From the NCBI GenBank assembly GCA_030704615.1, contig CM060734.1, forward strand, positions 42,734,042 through 42,798,041: 64,000 bases of DNA, read 5' to 3'. The stretch comes from Takakia lepidozioides (Eukaryota > Streptophyta > Takakiopsida > Takakiales > Takakiaceae). Below, in pieces: positions 32,851-41,734 of the stretch (position 1 is the stretch's first letter; each line of letters starts with the position of its first letter). The position numbers and the translations under genes were made by a program. The notes under the pieces are model-generated. The model worked only from the letters and a program-made list of their open reading frames with translations. It searched no databases and had not been told where the DNA came from.

Positions 32851-34302
32851 CTATGCTGCAACCTCTTGAGCAGTACTCCCTTCCTGCTCCGTCAATGACA
32901 AGGCCTCATCCTGCCCCATCATCTCATCATTGAGAACCTCCTCAACCCGAGAAGAATCCCCAACCTCATCCATCACAGCTGCCTTGGCTGCCAACTCCCT
33001 CTGGACCTCGAGCACCTCCCACGTGTGCCATGGATGTCTACACCCCGTGGTCCTCACCAGCTCGCCCCCACTCGCTGCCTGTACCGTCTCGGTAGGCAGA
33101 GAGACCGTCAAGGGAAGTGCGCTCCGCACTCTACGTTGCTCAGCCATAGCCAAGCTGATAATCCAGGTCAAGCAATTGAGATCCATTGCTTGCCCCAACA
33201 CCTGACGACGTGATGCCTCAGAAAGAGAAGGCACCGCCGTGGTCCCAGTGGAAAACCCCATAGCCCGCTCTCGCTCGTCGGCATTAGGCTCCACTAACTG
33301 TTGCAATTGAACCCACAGGAGGCCAGGTCCACCATCCCGAAAAGCATGGGATCCTGGGAAGCTGAGCAGTGTAGGTAATGCTGCTCGTGGTTGACCCACC
33401 CTGTTGACCACTGCTAAAGGCGAACGGTCATCGTGTCTCACTTGTTGAGACTGCCTTCCTGTGTCCAAAATGCCATCCACGGTGAGGTGTGCTGGCCGAT
33501 GCACCCCATCAAATGCACGCTTGAGCAGTGCGGGTGGCATCAAGTTAGTCCACCATAGTCGTGGACGATGAGCCCGTGACCCCACTGCAGCTGCATCCAG
33601 CAACACTGCTGACCCAAGCCACGACCGGACTTGATGCACACTGGCCATCACCCTGGCCCGAGAATCACCCATCTACGGCTCATTCTCCAAGATGTATGCC
33701 GGAGATACAGCTTGATGAAGCTGCAAGTGGCGCAAAATCCGCACCATCTCCCAAAACAGACCCGTCCTCGAGTCTAGCAATCTATTGCCATGCCCGGCTG
33801 ATGAATGCCCTTGGCAGGGCCAACCTGCCACTACCAGATCAATGGAGCCAACCCGCTCCAAATCCTGCCACCCCAGCAACGCAATGTCTGCTGGCAAGGC
33901 CTGCTGATATCCACGAACTGCAGACACCGGCAACAACTCAGGGTACTGCTGCAGCATCTGAGCAACATGGCGCAGTGAGACGCGTCGTGCAGTCTCATCC
34001 TTCTCCACATACAGGTAACGTCGAACTCGTATACCTGCCTGCAGCACTGCAGCCAATCCAGTGCTGATCCCGCCAAATAAGTCCAGAAGGCATATGCCTT
34101 CATCCGGGCACTGCCACACAAGAGGTGTGGTGTCCAATGGTGACAACTGAGGTGGTCCTGGTGCAATCACCGCACTCTCCTCCTCTCCTGACGGTACGAA
34201 AGCTTCTACCCAAGCTTGTTGCACCCGTCCATCAGCAGCCTGCTGCAAATTCTTGCTCGTACCCCACAATGGAGTGTGAGCAACCATGGCAGATAACTCC
34301 AT
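32851..34302 (-). CDS. Cytosine-5 DNA methyltransferase in a retrotransposon (one in-frame TAG)
   Basis: Motif I: CLLDLFGGISTGLAAVLQAG, then YLYVEKDETARR (motif II region). Motif IV: DLVVAGWPCQGHSS with the catalytic Pro-Cys. Motif VI: YILENEP. A TAG at 33,675-33,673 follows at once and the same frame continues MGDSRARVMASVH. Motif VIII-like: LDAAAVGSRAHRPRLWWTN. Motif IX: ERERAMGF; motif X: RRQVLGQAMDLNCL. Canonical order I-IV-VI-VIII-IX-X resembles DNMT3-like enzymes and differs from the permuted DRM proteins of plants. After motif X an acidic linker leads to TAG at 32,851 and then reverse transcriptase. A predicted enzyme that would methylate cytosine using AdoMet. Its target sequence and activity cannot be read from sequence. 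The upstream start is uncertain because the frame is open back to TAG 34,342. Confidence 0.9.
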
Positions 34303-34620
34303 GGCAGATAACTCTAGGATTGACCGGTGATCAAATCCGGCCTAATCCCTATGAAAGCAAGCGCCCACACAAAACCAACATGGCGCACAGTCAAGCATGC
34401 AGGTGTTGGGGGGGATCCAAACACAAGAAATCAAAACATCAACACCCCCACACCAAAATCCAGCTGCAATGCTGATCCTGCAGAATAGCCCAGCCCAAAA
34501 CCCCGGACTGACTGGCCTCCACCAAGAGAGGCTTTGGCAACTACAAGTACATGGTAATGAAAATAGTACAGAGATGGAGGGGAAGAATAGAAGCCCGCCC
34601 AAGCAAGATCTAATCCTGAT
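34303..34620 (-). other. Linker between ORF1 and methyltransferase in the retrotransposon
   Basis: The retroelement frame is open from 34,602 to the TAG at 34,342, but the translation is rich in Cys, Trp and Phe and does not look like a folded protein, so this may be an intron or untranslated spacer. No splice pair stands out. Confidence 0.35.
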
Positions 34621-35370
34621 CTATGCTATCAACTTCCAGACTTCTCTCAAAGTGCCTCGCTCTGCATGATGGTAAGGTGTAGGAGGTATATCTATGTCCA
34701 GAAACCTGCCACTAACCTTGTCCCAAGCTACAGTAGCTCGCTCTAACCAACCCTCCTCCTCTTTCTGCCAGGTAGAGACAAAGCAACACTCTGCTATCTC
34801 CCGCTCACTGAACACTAAAGAAAACAAAGGTAGGGTCTGATAGCCTCTCAACTCGAAAGCTTTGAGACGGTTGCGGGTGTCCTCATTGCGAATGACTGCA
34901 TCTCCTTCACGCACAACAAACATATCATTGCTAATGAACCTCCGCTCGTGGTTGCCCTGTGCAGAGCGTATCCGGCTGCAACCATGTCTGATTGCACAAA
35001 CTTGTGTAGCTCCTGCTCCTCTGCTCCAGTACACCACGGCCTTGTTGCTGAACACCTTGGTCCCCGGGGCTGTCTTTGGCTGTGTTCCAAGCCTAGCTTT
35101 CACCCACTTTGGTATTTCACCTACAGCTACAGAATTGCTGGCTCCAACAGAGTTCTGACTGTCCAAGGCGATATTGAGGCCCTCAATGCCAATTACAGCA
35201 GCTTGTTGTCTACTGCTAATGCCTGACTCCCAGTATGCAATCAACTCGTCCAACTGTTCTCCACTCAAATCAGTCTGAGTTCCTTGGGAAACATAAATCC
35301 TGTCCCCTTGTGTGCACAGGCTAAGAGAAGAGTCCTGCCCTTCAATTACGTCCTCATTTCCCCCAGCCAT
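34621..35370 (-). CDS. Unidentified ORF1 of the methyltransferase retrotransposon
   Basis: 250 codons beginning MAGGNEDVIEGQDSSLSL and ending EVWKLIA before TAG at 34,621. It lies upstream in the same frame as the methyltransferase, where gag is expected. No zinc knuckle or major-homology region is evident. Visible segments are GDRIYVSQGTQTDLSGEQLD, IPKWVKARLG, ERRFISNDMFVVREGDAVIR and FSLVFSEREIAECCF. I do not recognise the family. It could be a diverged gag or a captured host domain. Confidence 0.6.
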   Translation of the reverse strand: MAGGNEDVIEGQDSSLSLCTQGDRIYVSQGTQTDLSGEQLDELIAYWESGISSRQQAAVIGIEGLNIALDSQNSVGASNSVAVGEIPKWVKARLGTQPKTAPGTKVFSNKAVVYWSRGAGATQVCAIRHGCSRIRSAQGNHERRFISNDMFVVREGDAVIRNEDTRNRLKAFELRGYQTLPLFSLVFSEREIAECCFVSTWQKEEEGWLERATVAWDKVSGRFLDIDIPPTPYHHAERGTLREVWKLIA

Positions 35371-35461
35371 ACAAGGAGTACATCCACAGATTTGTCTCTC
35401 ATATAGACCAGCACAGGTTCTAGAAACAGAATTGTGGATCTTTCATGGCACACTCACACTC

Positions 35462-35625
35462 TAAAAATTCCATAGATTTTTAGCAGAGTCCTAAAAACAA
35501 AAACCAGGTCTAGATTGGTAGATTTCCCCTTTCTACAGCTATCCCCTCAAAAACTGGGTCAAACAGAGTCCATTTGACAAAGATATGACCAACCAGGCTC
35601 TTTAAACATAACACCTTTTTCTTTT
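35462..35625. repeat. Dispersed repeat, copy 2 (also at 22,175-22,335)
   Basis: Same motifs and orientation as the first copy, ending in a T-rich stretch with CTTTTT units (35,613-35,650). It marks the right limit of recognisable retrotransposon sequence. Confidence 0.7.
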
Positions 35626-35833
35626 TTCTTTTTTTCTTTTTTTAAAATTTTTTAACACCAAAACGTTCTCGCCATTACAACCTGTTCCCAGGTTATCTAC
35701 GGGTTCCCGAGGCCATTCCCCCCCACAGGACTTCGCCAGTGAGATTCATAGTCCCTTGGGAGGCATTGAACAGTCTTTAACCAGCCAAGGGATAGATCCG
35801 GCACGGACTGTCAACTCAGCCTCTTCAGTGTAG

Positions 35834-36348
35834 GTGATTAGAGGATCTGTTGTAGCTGTCATGGAGGTGACAGAGGAGACTCAAGGAGCAGATGGAGTAA
35901 AAGAACAGGTGAGTGTATCACGAGCATCTGCAGATGGCGTGGTTATGGACTCTCACCATCAGTTTGACCATTCTGGAAGTTCTGGGAGTTCTCGGCACAA
36001 CATAAGGATGTATTGAGATAGACTTATGTAGGTTCCTCCCCTGCGTTGATTTTTTGTTCTGTCAGTATAAAAAGAACGGGCGTAGGAATGCACAAGGTGG
36101 CCAAAGATGGTTCTGAGACCATCGTTGACATCTGTAAGAGGCCAAGGAGACATAATCCAGTAAGCATCAACGAAGCAAAAAACCAAGACGAATCACTGGT
36201 TGTATCGAAAACAAAAACCTTCAAGAAGAGATCTGAGAATCAAATATCAGATGTGGGCTCTGACGTGCGAACCTTCATAAATCCGGGCACTGACGAATCA
36301 ATGTTCGAGGGAGTTATTCGACGGGAGACAACGGAGGAAACAGAGTAA
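35834..36348 (+). other. Open frames of unknown identity upstream of the FCP1-like locus
   Basis: Two hydrophilic frames lie at 35,834-36,016 and 36,046-36,348. The second has a basic patch (CKRPRRHNPVS, KTKTFKKRS) and an acidic Glu/Thr tail ending in TAA near 36,348. They could be exons of the gene to the right. A TTTTTTGTTCTGTCAG acceptor-like string precedes the second at about 36,046-36,061. No family recognised. Confidence 0.35.
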
Positions 36349-36450
36349 GAGAAAGATGAAAGTGATGAGTGTAATCTTAAGTCTGATTCAGATAATGACA
36401 TTTCTGTAGGAGATAGTGATCAGTACCCGGGATCCGTCCTTCCGTCCTCT

Positions 36451-36645
36451 CCAGGATACACTCCTCACTCTCCTTAGTATGCAGTCCTTGTAAATTCTCC
36501 AGAATATGTCCCTGAAAATTCTCCTCAGTACGTCCCTGGAGATTCTCCCAGAATACATCTCTGGAGATTCTTCGACATATACCCCTAGAGAGTACTCCCC
36601 TGAAACCTTGAGGATGATTCGAGAGAGCCTCCTGTAGTTATTGTA
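36451..36645 (+). repeat. Tyr/Ser-Pro repeats resembling an RNA polymerase II CTD
   Basis: One frame reads PGYTPHSP, stop, YAVLVNSPEYVPENSPQYVP, GDSP. After a one-base shift it reads EYISGDSSTYTPREYSPETL. The unit is about 8 residues with SP followed by (x)Y(V/T)P. The stop is TAG at 36,475-36,477. It recalls the Tyr-Ser-Pro heptads of the polymerase II tail, the known substrate of FCP1-family phosphatases, and lies 5.6 kb upstream of three FCP1-like domains. Low-complexity origin is possible. Confidence 0.5.
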
Positions 36646-36866
36646 GATACAAGAAAATGAAAATATGAAACTCATCTTACAAAAGAATATCGATTTCTTG
36701 TAGAAATTATATATTCGTTATAGGAACAATTTTGAGACCGCATGATGTATGGAATGGCGAGACGAGCCTTCTCTGAATAAATGTATTATTCTTCTTATAA
36801 GTGAAATCATTTTTTCCTCCTGAATTGAACTCTTTTATCTGTCATCTATGAGCGTGTGAATTGTTG

Positions 36867-36890
36867 AACCTCCACTGGACAGTGGAGGTT
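36867..36890. repeat. 24-bp dyad element, copy 1 (perfect)
   Basis: AACCTCCACTG, GA, CAGTGGAGGTT: a perfect palindrome with a 2-nt spacer, preceded by GTTG. Confidence 0.9.
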
Positions 36891-37362
36891 ACTGTCCTGG
36901 GAATCTTGTATGGTTGTCATGATATGTCTCTGACGACCGAGGTGGTTTGTTCTATGGACAACAACATTACCCCGAGGGATTGTATTGTTGGAATGTGCAA
37001 ACCTATCTGTGGTTCATTTGTTTCTTGAAAATCTCCGAATTTCAAAAATGATCACCTGGCAATTTTTTAGCCGAACCCGGAGATCACAGAATGGGGCATT
37101 GTACCCGTTGGCACACCTCCGGACCATAAGTTCCGGTTCCAATACAAGATTGGTGCAGAGGTCGCCAAGCTCAAATATACAGTCGACGTAGAGCTAGAGA
37201 TGGATGTGGAATTTCCGATGTTGGTAATGTTCATGATAGAAGATGGTAGATTTCCCAGAACGTTTGGCTTCAAACTGGAGATACGAATTCTAAGGAAGGC
37301 CATGATGAGAGAGTCCATCAGGGCGGGGTTCACATACTCAATTTACAGATGAAGGTTTTTGC

Positions 37363-40300
37363 ATGGCTTGGGGTATTTTCTTGGATGTGCTTTACTTAAA
37401 GGGTAAGAAGATTGCAAAGACGCGGGAGGAGGAGGCTGCAAGAGCGAAGCCAAAGACGGGAAAAACGAAATCCATTGACGCCGGTGGTGATGACAATGAA
37501 GCCGGTACATCAGGGGGAAAGAAGAAACAAAAGGAGGAGATGGATCCTGCCTTCATGACAGATATCAAGAAACCCAAGGCTTCAGACATATTCGACAAAG
37601 ACAAGTGTGAGAAGATGCTGGAGATAGAGAGGCTGGAGCAAGACTACAAGGACATGTTTCCTTTTGGGTTTGAGGCGACCCAGGACGTCAAAGTTTCCAT
37701 GATGGAGCTTGCTCCCAGGGATATGGTGTACAGGCCCCTAAATGTGAAGCACAAAGACGAAGTCAAAGCGCGTCTTTACCAGCTCCGGGTGTTCGACTCC
37801 AAACATCCACTTTATTTGATTCCCGCAAACCCCGAGAAGCCTATGGAGGTTTCTAGTTCGAAACATCAAAACTGGAAGGAGGTGGAAAATTCCAGATTCT
37901 TCGTCATCGGTGGACAACACACGATCGTTGCTGCCAAGGTAAATTTCCCGACAAAATCCAATTTTTGTAACAACATGAACCTCCACTGTTCATGAACTTT
38001 AAACAACATGCTTGTTAGGTCGATATCATTTCTGACCTTATTCATTTCTGTGGCAGGAACTTGTGCAAGACGTGGACGACGACAATCTTAAGAAGTATTA
38101 CACTGACTGGCCCTCAAAGATTATATGGTCAAAGGATCTGATGAGGCTCGTGAAGCTATCGAAGCTCCTAAACGACCCGAATAAGGAGCAAAAATTTGAC
38201 ACAACATTTACCGAGAAAGTTGCACATGCCTGAAATTTCTTCGAGCTGAGGGGGAGGCCGAAAAAGTACAACGATCACACAACGAAGTCGGAGACTAGAC
38301 AATGGAAGGTAAATGATTCATTGTGTTTTCCGTTCCTTTTGCTAGAGAACCAAAATATTTTCAAGCTCGGATTTAATGTGATGAACGGAGACCGCATTAC
38401 GAAGCAGGAGACACTACAAAAATAGCTTCATAAGGGAGGGTGTTACAATGAACGAGCGGGATGGTTCAGCATTCGGAAATTTGACATGATGGGGTCTTTT
38501 GTAATGTATCTTGTTTGGTAATGAGGTGCTTGTCCAGCTCTTATTTTCCCAATCTATTTATGTTCTCCACCTGTAACAGTTCCGCAAATGTGCCGCAAAA
38601 ATACTTGAAACATCATATGATCATAAAAACGTGATGTTGCGGAGAACACTTCCAAAACTATTCATGCTCATTGGGTTTTTCAAGGATTTTCTAGGTACAC
38701 TCTTGGAACTGTTCCTAGTAGAGAACATGAACAAATTGGACAAATTTGACTTGGAAGATCACCGCATTCCGAAGCAGGAGACACTACAGAAAGAGCTTCA
38801 AATTACAAGGCACAACAAGATGGACGGAGATGAATTGACAATCGAATCATCACTTGATGTATAGTATAATTGACATGATAGTTGTGACTATTGTTTCATC
38901 TCAAAATTAATATCAAATATCGAATGAAATGTCTAACTTTGGCCCTGATAATTTTCGTAGGAATTTATGCAAGCATGTCAACTCATACTGGAGATGAGTA
39001 GCGTGAAGAAGGCCATGGTTCTGGTTCTCTGTGACGAAGATGTATGGAACCTGTGGGAGGAGGTTTTCAAACAGTGGGAACAATTGAAGCTTATTGATAT
39101 TTTCGGGATTCAGTGCAAGGGTGAACAACTACCGCTGAATAAAACCGCTATCGCAAAACTGCAAGGACTTAATAGCAGGCAGTTGAAAAGAGTGGCGGAG
39201 AAAATCCTAAACAGAGATATTTGCATTCGGGGAACGAAATTCAAGGGCGCGGACAAATCCAAAAACACAATGAGCGCGTATATTGACCAAATGAAATTGC
39301 GACGGTTTATTATCGACGATGTAATGGAAGTCTTAGGGTGGCCTCGGAGGAGCAAACAGAACCCGGAACCGTATACCAAACAGGAGTGGCGTGATGTTAA
39401 AAAAAAATACAACTTCAACAAAGTTGAGTTTGAAACATTTCGAGATAGGCTCGGGAACGACTACATTGTTAGCAAACAGAAGATGAATATGGAGACGCAG
39501 CCAATGACTGATGTCTTCAAGAAGTATGTCTTGTCGTGCAAGCAGACCTTCGAGGATAACCAGAATGCCCTGGCGATTCTACGCACGAGCTTGAGGTCCC
39601 ATTACACACAGCTGGGGGGGAACCAGAAATTTGCTGATGCCAAATCACGGTTGGGACTTGCACCAAAGAATCGGTTCGACGACATGTCCATGGTGTTCGT
39701 CAATACAGTTTGTGATGATGACTATGTTGTCTTTGAGGCAAAGGACTACTCAAATATCCTGGATGCTTTTGTGGCTCGGAAGCTCATGTCCAGTGCTTTT
39801 GTGTTTTTCTCGACACAAGAATCATCGGGAAATCTTGTGTCATACATCTGGAATGGCTGGATCAAAATCGTTTATTATCCGAAAGGGTTATTACATTCCC
39901 GGCGAGTTTGAATCACCTTACAAGAGCTGCACGACTATTTTCTCCCGGACGGTCCTCTGCCTCGACTACGTATTTCCGGCAACAACTAAGGAGATGGTGA
40001 ATCCGGACGACCACATTCAAACTGTTTTGTTATCGCCAGACCCAATTAATCCCGTTATCCAAGGACCAGATGTAGACCCGACCTCGCAGGAGAAGGAGTG
40101 TAGGACTTACAATCATGAGCTGAGGCCGGACACCTACGATTACCTGGTTTTTTTTTTTTTGCAGGGACGGAATGTCTTGCGTGAACATTTTCGGAGGACT
40201 GGCAATGACATACGTTCTGCTTGTAAGTGGATTGTGCATCTTGGAATTGTCTGTGTTTTCAGTTTTCCCGGATTTAACTCTCGTATTATTGACGTTGTCG
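37363..40300 (+). pseudogene. Multi-exon gene with a ParB/sulfiredoxin-like GGQH motif, decayed
   Basis: Exon 1 (37,363-37,938; 192 codons) has a Lys/Glu-rich start, LERLEQDYKDMFPFG-like text, MVYRPLNVKHKDEVKARLYQ, and NSRFFVIGGQHTIVAAK, which resembles the ParB/Srx-fold GxH/R...A signature. The intron at 37,939-38,056 is GT-AG and phase 0. Exon 2 (38,057-38,308; 84 codons) continues ELVQDVDDDNLKKYYTDW... and has TGA at 38,231-38,233 before FFELRGRPKKY. A second intron runs to 38,960. Exon 3 (from 38,961) is about 310 codons (FMQACQLILEM..., IFGIQCKGEQLP, DVMEVLGWPRRS) with a one-base frameshift near 39,890, continuing GYYIPGEFESPYKSC to about 40,224. Inside intron 2, 38,390-38,435 and 38,757-38,805 are near-duplicates (CGAAGCAGGAGACACTACA), suggesting an exon copy. 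No full family match; the GGQH resemblance is an inference. Confidence 0.6.
37978..37988. repeat. 24-bp dyad element, copy 2 (left half only)
   Basis: AACCTCCACTG intact, 39 bases into intron 1 of the GGQH gene. The expected right half is absent and is replaced by TTCATGAACTT. Confidence 0.7.
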
Positions 40301-40342
40301 GAATAGCGTGTTTAACATGTGTCTGATTGTTTCCATTTTGTT

Positions 40343-40366
40343 AACCTCCACTGGGCAGTGGAGGTT
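40343..40366. repeat. 24-bp dyad element, copy 3 (perfect)
   Basis: AACCTCCACTG, GG, CAGTGGAGGTT, preceded by GTT. It lies about 120 bases beyond a possible donor at CTGCTT|GTAAGT (40,224). Confidence 0.9.
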
Positions 40367-40574
40367 CATGTTATTGGAGTTGTGGGTGTTTTGGGTGTTT
40401 GTTATTCTGCAGTTTGGTGTGTTTAATAGTTGTCTCAAAAGAAAGCCTATCCCTTTCAATCTTTCGATGGTTGGTGTTCGTCGGATTTATTTTGATATCA
40501 TTGTTTGGTTACATTGCAGGAAAGAAATATTCGTGTGCTCGACATAAACTTTATAACGAATTTTTTTTTTTTGT

Positions 40575-41061
40575 AGAAGACTCACTGCAGGATGACGAAG
40601 TGGACAAAGAAGATGATGACGAAGGACACGACAAGGATCAGGACGAGGAAATGGAGGAGAAACTAGGAGAGGACGAGGAGGAGGAGAAAGACAAAGATAA
40701 GAACATGGAAATCGTCAACGGAGACCAGGGGCAGATGCGGCTAACGTGGGAAAGGGAAAGAGATGGCCAGGAAATTTCCCGGTTGGATAATCTAGGTAGT
40801 ACTCCAAATACCCAAGAAGGCGTTGCGCCACAAGATGTACACAATCTGGACAGCTCTTCCCCCAGTTCTGATAACACCACGAATAAGAATCCGGCTTCTC
40901 CAGGGGGACAGGAAGCGACATCAAGGGAGTTAGTTGAAACCCTCGGTCAAGGGTTCACACCTGTGGAAGGTGACGATCCATTGATTATGTCACCGGATCC
41001 CGTTAACAATCGTCGTGAGCTGGTATCCCAGAATGTCACCCAGGAAGTGGTTCTAGATGTA
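40575..41061 (+). CDS. Acidic, low-complexity exon
   Basis: It follows a strong acceptor (T10 run then GTAG, about 40,561-40,575). The translation begins EDSLQDDEVDKEDDDEGHD and is dominated by Asp/Glu/Lys for 60 residues, then Ser/Thr/Asn/Pro text to DVGNE and a stop at 41,071. Such acidic linkers are common in nuclear proteins. No domain. It could be an exon of the gene to its left or the N-terminal part of the FCP1-like gene to its right. Confidence 0.45.
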
Positions 41062-41324
41062 GGTAACGAATGACAATTAGTGAATGTTTATTCGTACACA
41101 CTTCTGAATACAATATGACAATATTGTAATTATACATACTTGTGAGTGGAATAATCGGAATGTTTTTTCCATATGACAATATTATAATTATATATAATCC
41201 CAATGTTTTTCCCATATCCGTCTTTCTGGACTTCCGAATAAAACATATTTCCACCTGGATACATATTTCCATTCGCACACCTTTGTGGACAGCCACTAAC
41301 CGATTTGGATAACTTTTCTTGTAG

Positions 41325-41444
41325 ATCCAAGAATCCAATTCGGAGGGAATGACACACACAAGAAAATGATCAAATGAGACTCAAATGGTGAAGAGACACG
41401 TGGATTTGACAGTGAGGGCCAGGTCACATGAGCCAGTTCCGCAA
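41325..41444 (+). pseudogene. 120-nt exon, copy a
   Basis: Bounded by an acceptor (TTTTCTTGTAG) and by GT at 41,445. Its 40 codons align residue for residue with the exon at 41,735-41,854 (for example QMVKRHVDLTV against ETVKRRVDQTI, and HEPVPQ against SEPVIQ). An in-frame TGA at codon 15 disables this copy. Confidence 0.6.
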
Positions 41445-41446
41445 GT

Positions 41447-41470
41447 AACCTCCACTGTCCAGTCGACGTT
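41447..41470. repeat. 24-bp dyad element, copy 4
   Basis: AACCTCCACTG, TC, CAGTCGACGTT: two mismatches to the perfect dyad. GT of the likely donor sits immediately before it. Confidence 0.85.
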
Positions 41471-41734
41471 GCCATCAAGGGACACATGGATTGAGTCGGA
41501 GAATCCTCCTACTCGAGGGGAAGGAGAAGAGACAGAGCACCACAATCGCATAATCCAACAACAGATCCCGATTCGGATAAAACATTGGCTTTTATTCTTA
41601 TTACTCTTATTATTGGTCTTTCAGTCTCATTTTCGGTATTGCTCAATTCGGTATTGCTCAATTCGGTAATTTTGTCAGATTATTTTGGACCACCATAGTC
41701 GTCATCCGTGGGATTTTTCATTAATTTCCTGTAG

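Larger units (their letters stand above)
29461..35370 (-). mobile_element. Ty3/gypsy-like retrotransposon carrying a DNA methyltransferase and a PHD finger
   Basis: In transcription order: an unidentified ORF (35,370-34,621), cytosine-5 DNA methyltransferase (34,302-32,851), reverse transcriptase (32,850-31,917), RNase H (31,910 onward), integrase with a terminal PHD finger (30,967-29,720), a short 3' UTR, a polypurine tract (29,475-29,461, AGGGGGCGAT) and the LTR. From 35,370 to about 32,480 one frame is open except for four TAG codons (34,621, 34,342, 33,673, 32,851). Frameshifts occur near 32,480 and 30,890. No gag zinc knuckle, protease or 5' LTR was found, because the right end runs into an unrelated dispersed repeat at 35,462. 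It is a damaged, 5'-truncated copy, but every enzymatic domain named is readable. Confidence 0.85.

Noticed and set aside
33561-34067. 168-codon plus-strand frame
   Set aside because: Antisense to the methyltransferase. GC-rich shadow.
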